Assembly (NCBI GenBank): GCA_963703235.1
Contig: OY969802.1
Coordinates: forward strand, 496,001 to 560,000
DNA length: 64,000 bases
Direction: 5' to 3'
Source of the DNA: VRUE01 sp963703235
GTDB lineage: Bacteria > Actinomycetota > Thermoleophilia > Solirubrobacterales > 70-9
Below are positions 8,233-16,438 of this stretch, piece after piece. The position numbers and the translations under genes are program-made. Position 1 is the stretch's first letter; each line of letters starts with the position of its first letter. The notes under the pieces were generated by a model, which was not told where the DNA came from, did not search any database, and saw nothing but the letters and a program-made list of their open reading frames with translations.

Positions 8233-9450
8233 TCATGCCGGCGCTCCCTGGATCTTGGCGACGGCGCGGCCAGCCGCCTCCCACATCGAGACGGAGCGGT
8301 CGCAGTACTCGACCCCGTAGCCGTCGAGGATCTTGAAGCCCTCCTCCTCCCAGGCGCCCGGGATGCGGAAGATCGCGATCGTCTCGCCCGGGTCCTTGCC
8401 CAGCTCCAGGCAGGCCTTGATGACGCCGCGGGCGACGATGTCGACCCGGGTGTTGGAGACGATTGACATCATCACCGCGATCTTCTCGACTCCGTCCTTT
8501 TCCAGCACCTGCTTGGCCAGGCCGCAGGCCTTGGCGACCGAGGGGTTGCCGCCGATCTCCGAGTAGTTGGCCGGCTTGCCGCCCTGGCTGCGGACCGCAT
8601 CGGTCAGGGTCAGCGAGCCGCCGCCGGCGCCGATCACGAGGCCGAGGTTGCCTTCGAAGCCGTGGTCCTTGCCCTGGATCACGCCGCGGTGGTCGGCGGC
8701 GTCGATCGCCGCCACGTTGCGCTCGAAGTCGGACGGCTCGTAGGTCTCGCGGGTGTCGTCCTCGGCGATCTCCAGGTGCTTGCGCAGCAGCGCCTTCTGG
8801 CGCCCGACCGCCTCGTTCTCCATCTCCATGTGGGCGTCGAGAGCGACGAAGCTGCCGTCGGTCAGCTCGGCCAGCGGGTTGATCTCGGCCAGGGTCATGT
8901 CGTTGTCGCGGAAGAGGCGGGCGAGGCGGGCGAGGATCGGCGTCGCCCGGTTCAGCCCCGAGCCGGTCACCCCGGTCGCGGCGATTGCCTGCTTGGCCTC
9001 GAAGTCGGAAATCGGCAACAGGTTCGAGAGGTGGCCCCGGCCGACGTGGTCGGGGTGCTGCTCGGCGACCTCCTCGATGTCGATGCCGCCCATGTCGCTG
9101 AACAGCATCAGCGGCCGCTTCGCGGTGCCGTCCCAGACGACCCCGGCGTAGTACTCCTGCTTGACCTCGGCCTTGGGGTCGACGAGGACGCCGCGCGGCA
9201 TGTTGCCGTTGATCTCCAGCTTCAGGATCGCCTCGGCGTGCTCGGCCGCCTCCTCGGGCGTGTCGGCGAACTTGACGCCGCCCGCCTTCATCCGCCCGCC
9301 GCTCAGCACCTGCGACTTGATCACAACCGGCCCACCGATCTCCTCGGCGGCCTTGCGTGCCTCATCGGCGGTCGTGCAGAAGCCGTACTTGGTGACGGGG
9401 ATGCCCGCCAGCTCGACGATCTTCCGTGCCTCGTACTCGTAGAAGCGCAT
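8233..9450 (-). CDS. sucC: succinate-CoA ligase beta-subunit family protein (divergent)
   Basis: 405 residues. The N-terminal ATP-grasp domain starts MRFYEYEARKIVELAGIPV and has VVIKSQVLSGGRMKAGGV, with AEINPLAEL as the metal/ATP site. The C-terminal flavodoxin-like domain (GVIQGKDHGFEGNLGLVIGAGGGSLTLTDAV) aligns with the family. Where SucC normally has the NGAG and NIFGGI segments, this protein reads IGAGGGS and MMSIVSNTRVD, so the loop that meets the alpha-subunit phosphohistidine is altered. It is first in the order sucC, sucD, ferredoxin. Substrate is therefore less certain than for a standard SucC. Confidence 0.72.
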   Translation of the reverse strand: MRFYEYEARKIVELAGIPVTKYGFCTTADEARKAAEEIGGPVVIKSQVLSGGRMKAGGVKFADTPEEAAEHAEAILKLEINGNMPRGVLVDPKAEVKQEYYAGVVWDGTAKRPLMLFSDMGGIDIEEVAEQHPDHVGRGHLSNLLPISDFEAKQAIAATGVTGSGLNRATPILARLARLFRDNDMTLAEINPLAELTDGSFVALDAHMEMENEAVGRQKALLRKHLEIAEDDTRETYEPSDFERNVAAIDAADHRGVIQGKDHGFEGNLGLVIGAGGGSLTLTDAVRSQGGKPANYSEIGGNPSVAKACGLAKQVLEKDGVEKIAVMMSIVSNTRVDIVARGVIKACLELGKDPGETIAIFRIPGAWEEEGFKILDGYGVEYCDRSVSMWEAAGRAVAKIQGAPA

Positions 9451-9485
9451 GCGCGGCGCGGAACCCTATCCGACAGCCGCTCGAG

Positions 9486-10949
9486 CTATCCGACCGGGCG
9501 GCCGAAGGGGGGATGGGGGAAGTCGCCGACCCCGCGCATCGAGAAGGGGACCGAGTCCTCGCCCCAATAGCGGGCGCGGACTGCCCCCTTGCGGTTGCGG
9601 CCGTAGCCGCTGTGGGCGAGGCCGCGGAAGATCCCGGCTTGGTCGGCGCGCGCGACGAGCACCTTGCGCCAGCCGCCCCTCGACTTGCGGGCCTGGATCA
9701 GGACTTTGCCCGGGCCGCTGTTCGGGGTGCGGCCCCAGAAGGACAGGCCTTTCGCCGTCGCGTAGGCGACAAAGGGGAAGCGGAACGCCGAGAGCACTTC
9801 CTTCGGCTGGTCCTGGGCCACGGTTGGGCCGCGGAAGTAGAGCCCCGACTCGATCGAGACGTGGGACGGTTCGCCCGGTTCGGCTGCGAAGTCGCGCAGG
9901 CTGAACCAGAAGAAGGTGTCGATCCCGACCCGCCAGGCGGCGTGAAGGGCCTCGGCGGCCCAGCGCGTCTCGATCTTCATCGGCAACCCGCCCGGGTCCG
10001 GCGGGGCCGAGTCCCAGGAGAACTCGGTGATCCAGAGCGGGGTTTGCTCGAAGGCCCCGTTGATCCTGCCGGCGCGGTCGGCGGCGTGCAGCAGGGCCTG
10101 CAGCCTGCCGAGGCTGCCAAGCTGGACGTCGTTGGCGCCGCCTTCGTGGGTCGGACCGCCGGTGGTGTACGGGTGGATGGCGAAGATGTCGAAGTAGGCG
10201 CCCCCGCCGCAGTTCCCCGGCGCGGGCCGGAACCGCTTGTGCCCGCGCATGCAGAGCAGTTCGCGGGTGAACCGGATCGGGCCGATCGTGTATTTCGGCA
10301 CCGCGATCGGGCCGAGCCCGGCGGCGATCACGAGGTTCGAGGGGTCGACCGCCTTGATCGCTCCGTAGAAGGTGTTGATCAGCGTCCGGTACAGCTCCGC
10401 CGACACCGCCTTGCCGGAATCGTTGAACTGGGGCAGGAAGAAGAGGCTGAGGTTGGGCTCGTTCAGGCCCTGCCAGTACTGGACCCGCGGCAGACCGCCG
10501 AACTGGCCGCTGTAGCGGCGGGCGGCGGCGGTCGCGAAGGCGGCCAGGGCCGCCGGGTCGAGGTCGCAGGGAGTGTCGTTGCTGAAGGGACGCGCGCATC
10601 GCTGCGCCCAGCGCGGGGCGCCGCGAATCTGCAGCACCGGGGTCAGCCCGGCGGCGACCGCCTCGCGGACCCAGCGATCGGTCTCCTCCCATTCGTAGCG
10701 GGGCTCGCCCGGATTGTCCGGTTGCCATTCGTCAGGTCGCTGTGCGGGAGCGACCGAGCCCCAGCGGATCGGCGTGTGGGCCATCCGTGCGCCGGCGTGC
10801 TTGACGTGCGCGAAGGAGACCGGCAGTTCTTCGTCGTAGACGTAGGAGACGCCGGTGGTCAGCGGCCGCAGAGCCGCGCCGGCCGGCGCGGCCTGCGCCG
10901 CCAGGAGCATCGAGGCCAGGGCGAGGAGGGCGGCAAGCCGCCAAGGCAT
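9486..10949 (-). CDS. secreted glycoside hydrolase (clan GH-A type fold)
   Basis: 487 residues from the ATG at complement 10947-10949, which starts a good signal peptide (MPWRLAALLALASMLLAAQA, cleavage near PAGA). An in-frame GTG at 10994 would add 15 residues. The (beta/alpha)8 architecture is indicated by the acid/base Glu in QYWQGLNEPN and the nucleophile Glu in PLWITEFSWDS, with HPYTTGG between. This pattern fits secreted endo-glycanases of clan GH-A; the specific family and substrate are not clear. It precedes sucC by 35 bp, but the two need not share a function. Confidence 0.75.
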   Translation of the reverse strand: MPWRLAALLALASMLLAAQAAPAGAALRPLTTGVSYVYDEELPVSFAHVKHAGARMAHTPIRWGSVAPAQRPDEWQPDNPGEPRYEWEETDRWVREAVAAGLTPVLQIRGAPRWAQRCARPFSNDTPCDLDPAALAAFATAAARRYSGQFGGLPRVQYWQGLNEPNLSLFFLPQFNDSGKAVSAELYRTLINTFYGAIKAVDPSNLVIAAGLGPIAVPKYTIGPIRFTRELLCMRGHKRFRPAPGNCGGGAYFDIFAIHPYTTGGPTHEGGANDVQLGSLGRLQALLHAADRAGRINGAFEQTPLWITEFSWDSAPPDPGGLPMKIETRWAAEALHAAWRVGIDTFFWFSLRDFAAEPGEPSHVSIESGLYFRGPTVAQDQPKEVLSAFRFPFVAYATAKGLSFWGRTPNSGPGKVLIQARKSRGGWRKVLVARADQAGIFRGLAHSGYGRNRKGAVRARYWGEDSVPFSMRGVGDFPHPPFGRPVG

Positions 10950-10999
10950 TCCCGCACGGGCAAGCTCCTCCGCTTGCGGTCCCCGCCTGGCCACCTGCT

Positions 11000-11608
11000 T
11001 CAGCTTGCCTGGCGCCTCTGCCGCATCGCGTAGGCGACCGCCCAGATCGCGATGGCGATGATCAACAGCGGCAGCAACCAGCCCATCGCGCCGCTGGAGT
11101 CGCCAGTTGCCTCGCCGACCACCTCGCCGAGGCCGGAAGAGCCGCTCGGCTCCTCGACCTCGACCTTGGCCAGCTTGGCGTTCCCGGCATTGGCCTTGTC
11201 GGCGCCGTTCCCTCCGCGATCGGAAGGCTTGGGGCCGTTGTCGTTGCTGTTGTTGCCCCCACCATTACCGCCGCTGGCGGCAGGCGCCGCGGTTTCCTCT
11301 TCGTCGGCGGGCTCAGGGGTGGGAGCGGTCGCGGCAGCCACTTCAGCGGCGGCCCGGCCGTCGTTGCCCTGGGACTCGAGCTTGTTGGCGTTCTTGGAGC
11401 CGAGCGCCTTGTGGGGCGAGGGCCGGGACTTGCGGCCGTCGTTCTCGGTGTCCCTGGCGCCGCCGGGCGTAGGCAGCGACTCCGTGTACTGGTTCACCGC
11501 CGAGTTGCCGGGCGGAATCGTTTCTTCCGCCATCGCGGCGGCGGCGAAGGCAAGCGTCGCCAGGAAGGCTGCCGCCAGCGTTGCGAATGCGGTTTTGGGC
11601 ATCTTCAT
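11000..11608 (-). CDS. exported low-complexity protein with C-terminal membrane anchor
   Basis: Start chosen at MKMPKTAF (complement 11606-11608), which begins a signal peptide; an upstream in-frame start would add 18 residues. The mature part is Ala/Pro/Glu/Gly/Asn-rich and disordered-looking, with stretches of GGNGGGNNSNDN. The last 30 residues are a hydrophobic segment (MGWLLPLLIIAIAIWAVAYAM) followed by RQRRQ, a stop-transfer anchor with a positive cytoplasmic tail. There is no catalytic motif, and I do not recognise the family. It lies immediately upstream of the secreted hydrolase in the same direction, so the two may be co-transcribed. Confidence 0.6.
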   Translation of the reverse strand: MKMPKTAFATLAAAFLATLAFAAAAMAEETIPPGNSAVNQYTESLPTPGGARDTENDGRKSRPSPHKALGSKNANKLESQGNDGRAAAEVAAATAPTPEPADEEETAAPAASGGNGGGNNSNDNGPKPSDRGGNGADKANAGNAKLAKVEVEEPSGSSGLGEVVGEATGDSSGAMGWLLPLLIIAIAIWAVAYAMRQRRQAS

Positions 11609-11675
11609 CGTGAAATCCCGCGAAGCTGGAGGGCGGTGCGGTCCCGTCCGGCGTTCGCTCATAGCATAGAACCGG

Positions 11676-13637
11676 ATGAACGCGACATCGATGCGGCCAT
11701 GGGACAGGGTGATGGAATTGGCCCGGGGAGCCGACTGGAGCGCCGTTGCGATCTGGTCGTTCTGCTTCGGCCTCGTTGTCTATCTCGGCCTCGAAGGCGG
11801 CGGCTACGACGCGCTGGTCCACGACAAGGTCGGGATCGCGGTCTGGTGGGCGCTGCTCGCCCTCGTCTTGGTCGGGGCGCTGCCGCGCCTGCGGCCGGCG
11901 CCGCTTGCCTGGACGGCCCTGGGGCTGCTGGCGGCGTTCGCGATCTGGACCGGGCTGAGCCTGGCCTGGACCGAAAGCAGCGAGCGGACCGCGGCCGATC
12001 TGGCTCGCCTCGCCGGGTTCGTCGGCGTCTTCGCCCTGGCCCTGTTCGGCGCCGGCTCGGGCAGCGTTCGCCGCATCGTCGGCGCCGTCGGCGCCGGGGC
12101 CGCAGTGGTTGCCGCGGTCGGCCTGCTCTCGCGCCTCCATCCGGCCTGGTTCCCGGAAGCGACTCAGACCGCGGAGCTGCTCCGCAACGGCGAGGAGCGG
12201 CTCTCCTATCCGCTCAACTACTGGAATGGCCTGGCGGCGATGATCGCGATCGGGTTGCCGGCGCTGCTCGCCGTTGCCACCACGGCCCGGTCGATCGTGC
12301 TTCGCGCCTTGGCCGCCGCGGCCCTGCCAATGATGGGGCTGGCCGCCTTCTTCACCTTCTCGCGCGCCGGCATTGCCGCTGCGATCATCGCCGCTGCGCT
12401 CTTCGTCGCCTTCGCCTCGAACCGGCTGCCGAAGCTGCTGACGCTCTTGGTCGTAGGTGCGGGGACGGGAATCCTGATCGCCGCCGCAACCCAACGCGAC
12501 GCGCTCGAGGACGGTCTGCTCGAATCCTCCGTCGCCCGCCAGCAGGGAGACGAGCTGCTGCTGATCGCGATCGCCGTCTGTGTCGTTGTCGGACTCGTCC
12601 AGGCGGCGCTCTCGCTCTCCTCCCTGCGCGAGCTGCGGCCGGACTGGACGCGTATCCCGCGCCGCCACGCGCTGATCGCTGCCGGGGTGGCAGCCGTGGC
12701 CCTGCTGGTCGGGGCTGCGGCTCTCGATGCGCCCGGACAGGCGTCGGATGCCTGGAGCGAATTCAAGGAGGCCGAGGAAGGGCCGGGGTCGGGTGCAGGC
12801 CGCCTCGGCAGCGCCGCCGGCGAGAGCCGCTACGAGTTCTGGACCGTAGCCGCGGAGCAGAACTCGGCGGATCCCCTGATCGGAACGGGCTCCGGCACCT
12901 TCGAATTCTGGTGGACCCGCAACAGCGACGGCTCTGGAACCGTCCGCGACGCCCACTCCCTCTACATGCAGACGCTGGGCGAGCTGGGTGTCCTCGGCAT
13001 CCTCCTGCTGGCGGGCTTCCTCCTCGTCGTCCTGGTCGGCGGCGGCCGCAACGCGCTGCGGGCGCCGCCGCCCGAGCGTTCGATGCTGGCGGCGGCGCTG
13101 GCGGGCTGTGTCGGCTTCTGCTTCGCCGCCGCCTTCGACTGGCTGTGGCAGATCCCGGCTCTCTCGATCGCCACCCTGCTGCTCGCGGTCGCGCTGGTCC
13201 TTCCCGGCGTTGGCTCCGAGGGGGGCGAGCCCACGCCTTTGGGCCTTTCGCGCCGGCTAGGCGTCGCAGCGGTCTCCCTCGTCGCGATCGTCGCGATATC
13301 GATCCCGCTCGCCTCCACCAGCTTGCTGCGGCAGAGCGAAGCCGAGGCCCGTGCCGGCAACCTCGAAGCCGCCCTCGAGGACGCCCGCAGCGCTCAGAAC
13401 GTGGAGCCGGGCGCGATGAGCCCGCGCCTGCAGCGAGCGCTGCTGCTCGAGACCCTGAGGGACTTCGACGCAGCCGCGGTCGCGGCCCGCGAGGCTGTCG
13501 AGCGGGAGCCGACCAACTGGCGCCCCTGGCTGGTGCTGTCGCGAATCGAAGCGCAGCGCGGCGGGGCCGAGGCGGCGGTTCGCGCCTATCGCAGGGCGCG
13601 GTCGCTGAACCCGCTTTCGCCGCTGTTCGAGCGGTGA
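11676..13637 (+). CDS. O-antigen ligase / Wzy-C family membrane protein with TPR tail
   Basis: 653 residues. About 12 membrane helices span residues 20-560. A large extracytoplasmic loop (about 350-440) carries the Wzy_C-type motif around ADPLIGTGSGTFEFWW and VRDAHSLYMQTLGELGVLG. The C-terminal 90 residues contain two TPR-like helical pairs (EAEARAGNLEAALEDARSAQN and AREAVEREPTNWRPWLVLSRI). Such proteins ligate or polymerise lipid-linked glycans outside the membrane. It is divergent from the anchored protein at 11000, 67 bp apart. The acceptor is unknown. Confidence 0.8.
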   Translation: MNATSMRPWDRVMELARGADWSAVAIWSFCFGLVVYLGLEGGGYDALVHDKVGIAVWWALLALVLVGALPRLRPAPLAWTALGLLAAFAIWTGLSLAWTESSERTAADLARLAGFVGVFALALFGAGSGSVRRIVGAVGAGAAVVAAVGLLSRLHPAWFPEATQTAELLRNGEERLSYPLNYWNGLAAMIAIGLPALLAVATTARSIVLRALAAAALPMMGLAAFFTFSRAGIAAAIIAAALFVAFASNRLPKLLTLLVVGAGTGILIAAATQRDALEDGLLESSVARQQGDELLLIAIAVCVVVGLVQAALSLSSLRELRPDWTRIPRRHALIAAGVAAVALLVGAAALDAPGQASDAWSEFKEAEEGPGSGAGRLGSAAGESRYEFWTVAAEQNSADPLIGTGSGTFEFWWTRNSDGSGTVRDAHSLYMQTLGELGVLGILLLAGFLLVVLVGGGRNALRAPPPERSMLAAALAGCVGFCFAAAFDWLWQIPALSIATLLLAVALVLPGVGSEGGEPTPLGLSRRLGVAAVSLVAIVAISIPLASTSLLRQSEAEARAGNLEAALEDARSAQNVEPGAMSPRLQRALLLETLRDFDAAAVAAREAVEREPTNWRPWLVLSRIEAQRGGAEAAVRAYRRARSLNPLSPLFER

Positions 13638-13696
13638 TCGCGTGATGGCGACGTGGGGTTCTGGGAAACTGCCTGGATCGATTCGGAAGGAGACAG

Positions 13697-13999
13697 ATGA
13701 ACTTGTTGGGGCGCTCCGCCGCAATTGCGGCGCTGTCGCTGGTGGCGATCTTCGCGGCCGGTTGCGGGGAGACCGTGATCGACGACGTCAAGACCGAGGA
13801 CGCGATCGAACAGAACCTGAAGACGTCGGCCGGTGAAAAAGTCACCTCGGTCGATTGCCCTTCCGGGGTCGAGGTCGAAGCCGAGGCCACCTTCGACTGC
13901 ACCGTCAACTTGGCCGGTGGCGAGCAGAAAACGGCGCAGATGAAGATCCTCAACGAGGACGCCGACATCGAACTCGCCAACCTCAAAGCCGGTAAGTAA
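13697..13999 (+). CDS. DUF4333 lipoprotein
   Basis: 100 residues, preceded by a strong ribosome-binding site (GGAAGGAG). A lipoprotein signal ends in the lipobox FAAGC, so the mature protein would be anchored at Cys23. The rest matches the DUF4333 pattern, with two further cysteines (VDCPSGVEV and FDCTV) likely to form a disulfide. This is a common small actinobacterial envelope protein of unknown function. The PEP carboxykinase gene begins one base after its stop, so they may be co-transcribed, although a functional link is not obvious. Confidence 0.75.
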   Translation: MNLLGRSAAIAALSLVAIFAAGCGETVIDDVKTEDAIEQNLKTSAGEKVTSVDCPSGVEVEAEATFDCTVNLAGGEQKTAQMKILNEDADIELANLKAGK

Positions 14000-14000
14000 A

Positions 14001-15818
14001 GTGCCGCGAATGAGCCAGATCAGCACGGCCAACGCGCCGACCACCCATGCAAAGCTCCTCGACTGGGTCGGGGAGATCGCCGAGTTGACCCAGCCCGAGG
14101 CCATTCACTGGTGCGACGGCTCCGCCGAGGAGTACGACGAGCTCGCCCAGCGGTTGATCGACGCCGGCACCTTCGAGCGCCTCTCCGATGCGAAGCGCCC
14201 CAATTCCTACCTCGCTCTCTCCGATCCCGGCGACGTCGCCCGGGTCGAGGACCGCACTTTCATCTGCTCACAGCGTGAGGAGGACGCCGGCCCGACCAAC
14301 AACTGGTGCGACCCGGTGGAGATGCGCGAGACGCTGGGAGGTCTCTTCAAGGGCTGCATGGCCGGCCGCACGATGTACGTCGTGCCCTTCTCGATGGGCC
14401 CGCTGGGCTCGCCGATCTCCCACATCGGCGTGCAACTGACCGACTCCGCCTACGTCGCGACCTCGATGCGGATCATGACCCGGATGGGCAAGGGCGCACT
14501 CGAGGTGCTGGGCGGGGACGGCGACTTCGTCCCCTGCGTGCACTCGGTCGGGATGCCGCTGGCCGAGGGCCAGGAGGACGTGCCCTGGCCCTGCAACGCC
14601 GACAACAAGTACATCGTCCACTACCCAGAGACGCGCGAGATCTGGTCCTTTGGCTCGGGCTACGGCGGCAACGCCCTGCTCGGCAAGAAGTGCTTCGCGC
14701 TGCGGATCGCCTCGGCGATGGCGCGCGACGAGGGCTGGTTGGCCGAGCACATGCTGATCCTCAAGCTGACCTCGCCCTCGGGGGAGGTCAAGTACGTGAC
14801 CGGCGCCTTCCCGTCGGCTTCGGGCAAGACCAACCTGGCGATGCTGATCCCGACGCTCGAAGGCTGGACAGCGGAGACGGTCGGCGACGACATCGCCTGG
14901 ATGAAGTTCGGCGACGACGGCCGCCTCTACGCGGTCAATCCCGAGGCCGGCTTCTTCGGCGTCGCGCCCGGGACCGGCCACAAGACCAACCCCAACGCGA
15001 TGGAGACGATCGAGCGCAACTCGATCTTCACCAACTGCGCCAAGACCGACGACGGCGACGTCTGGTGGGAGGACATGACCGGCGAGCCGCCGGCGCACGC
15101 GATCGACTGGCACGGGAGCGAGTGGACGCCGGACTCCGAGCAGCCGGCAGCGCATCCCAACGCCCGCTTCACGACCCCGGCGGCGCAGTGCCCCTGCATC
15201 GCGCCCGAGTGGGAGGACCCGGCCGGCGTGCCGATCGACGCCTTCCTCTTCGGTGGCCGCCGGGCGACGGCGGTGCCGCTGGTTTCGGAGGCGTTCGACT
15301 GGGAGCACGGCACCTTCCTCGGCGCGACGATGTCGGTTGAGACGACCGCGGCGGCGGCAGGCGAGGTCGGCAAGCTGCGCTTCGACCCGATGGCGATGCT
15401 GCCCTTCGGCGGCTACAACATGGCCGACTACTTCGGCCACTGGCTGAAGCTGGGCCAGCGCGAGGGGGCGAAGCTGCCGAAGATCTTCCTCGTCAACTGG
15501 TTCCGCAAGGACGAGGACGGCAAGTTCATCTGGCCGGGCTTCGGCGAGAACAGCCGGGTGCTCGAGTGGGTCTTCCGCCGCTGCGACGACGAAGGCGAGA
15601 CGGTCGAGTCGGCGATCGGCCTGCTCCCCGCCGAGGGAGAGATCGACACCGACGGCACCGACGTCTCCGAGGAGCAGATGCGCGAGCTCCTCTCGGTCGA
15701 CGCCGACCTGTTCAAGCAGCAGCTGCCCCAGATCAAGGAGCACCTCGACCGCTTCGGCGACCGCCTGCCGGCGCGGATCGGGGCCCAGCTCGAGGCGCTC
15801 GAAGAGCGCCTGGGCTAG
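14001..15818 (+). CDS. pckG: phosphoenolpyruvate carboxykinase (GTP)
   Basis: 605 residues from GTG 14001, or 602 from ATG 14010, the normal size for the GTP-dependent enzyme. It converts oxaloacetate plus GTP to PEP, CO2 and GDP, the entry to gluconeogenesis. Diagnostic segments are NSYLALSDP, AGPTNNW, YGGNALLGKKCFALRIASAM, the P-loop FPSASGKTNLAML, kinase-2 GDDIAWM, the substrate loop FFGVAPGT, and the nucleotide-site segment NWFRKDEDGKFIWPGFGENSRVL. The P-loop position that is a reactive Cys in characterised GTP-PEPCKs (FPSACGKTN) is Ser here (codon 14820-14822). In context it would draw C4 acids from the ethylmalonyl-CoA route into hexose synthesis. Confidence 0.95.
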   Translation: MPRMSQISTANAPTTHAKLLDWVGEIAELTQPEAIHWCDGSAEEYDELAQRLIDAGTFERLSDAKRPNSYLALSDPGDVARVEDRTFICSQREEDAGPTNNWCDPVEMRETLGGLFKGCMAGRTMYVVPFSMGPLGSPISHIGVQLTDSAYVATSMRIMTRMGKGALEVLGGDGDFVPCVHSVGMPLAEGQEDVPWPCNADNKYIVHYPETREIWSFGSGYGGNALLGKKCFALRIASAMARDEGWLAEHMLILKLTSPSGEVKYVTGAFPSASGKTNLAMLIPTLEGWTAETVGDDIAWMKFGDDGRLYAVNPEAGFFGVAPGTGHKTNPNAMETIERNSIFTNCAKTDDGDVWWEDMTGEPPAHAIDWHGSEWTPDSEQPAAHPNARFTTPAAQCPCIAPEWEDPAGVPIDAFLFGGRRATAVPLVSEAFDWEHGTFLGATMSVETTAAAAGEVGKLRFDPMAMLPFGGYNMADYFGHWLKLGQREGAKLPKIFLVNWFRKDEDGKFIWPGFGENSRVLEWVFRRCDDEGETVESAIGLLPAEGEIDTDGTDVSEEQMRELLSVDADLFKQQLPQIKEHLDRFGDRLPARIGAQLEALEERLG

Positions 15819-15824
15819 CTGCAG

Positions 15825-15976
15825 GGGAGAGCGGCGCCGAGCTCTCGCGGGAATTGATGTCGCACGCGCTTCGCGCTTAGCGACTGAGTTCCTGCGCGGC
15901 TGGCGCCGCGCAAATATGAGATTGCATATCGCGGCCTGACGGCCACATTCCCGCGAGAGCTCGGCGCCGCTCTCCC
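15825..15976. repeat. palindromic repeat element copy A, unit 1
   Basis: A perfect 30-bp inverted repeat (arms 15825-15854 and 15947-15976) encloses a 92-nt core. The core contains three hairpins: GTCGC..GCGC-TTC-GCGC..GCGAC, GCGCGGC-TGGC-GCCGCGC and GGCC-TGAC-GGCC. The same layout recurs at 31999, 37402 and 56704, where the closing arms have a different sequence but are still fully complementary. It lies downstream of pckG in a convergent gap. Confidence 0.85.
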
Positions 15977-16202
15977 GAGCCGCCAGCCCCCCGGCAGCTT
16001 TCAGGGCTCAGCTGCTATCACGCTGCGACGCTTGCGCTAGCGACGTTGCGAGCTGTGGAACCTAGTGGCCGGGGTGGAGGGGCGGTCGTCCCCTGGGCGA
16101 ATGTGGCCGAAGGCCGCCTATGCAATCCGGTTTCTGCGCGGCGGAGCCGCGCACCAACTCAGTCGCTGATATGGACGCCCATTTGTCAAGCCCCCAACCA
16201 CC

Positions 16203-16438
16203 AAAGGCCCGCTGACGCGGGCCTTCTCCTTGGCCCAGGAGGCGGCGGTCGGCCTGGTGCGCGACGCGCGGTCAGGCTGATATGCGCGGGTTGGCTACCG
16301 CAGGACCGGGTTTCGTCTCAGCGCCCGCTGTCTAAGATCGAGCGTCGCCGCAGGAATGGCTGCTCATAGCGACATCGCGGATGCGCTGCGCGAAGGGCCG
16401 GACCCGCCGCCTCCTGGACCAAGCGGTGCTTGGTGGTT
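16203..16438 (-). ncRNA. candidate bridge RNA / seekRNA of the IS element
   Basis: This is the non-coding stretch between the transposase stop and the element's 3' end, the place where IS1111-type elements encode their guide RNA. Read on the minus strand it contains CTTCGCGC (complement 16388-16395), identical to the target side at complement 17657-17664, and then GTCGCT (complement 16368-16373), complementary to the other target side. Further 3' is CATATCAG (complement 16277-16284), identical to the element end plus core (complement 16166-16173). The order target guides then donor guide matches the known layout. RNA ends are not determined, and I could not find a clear right donor guide. Confidence 0.55.
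16204..16225 (-). terminator. terminator-like hairpin inside the IS 3' end
   Basis: AAGGCCCGC-TGAC-GCGGGCCTT is a perfect 9-bp stem with a 4-nt loop, about 35 bp from the element end. Read on the minus strand it would end the transposase/guide-RNA transcript. Only a short T run follows. Confidence 0.5.

Noticed and set aside
7239..9450. Malate-CoA ligase (mtkAB) as the firm name for the CoA-ligase pair
   Set aside because: The alpha subunit is equally consistent with succinate-CoA ligase, and no serine-cycle genes are adjacent; kept as an alternative only.
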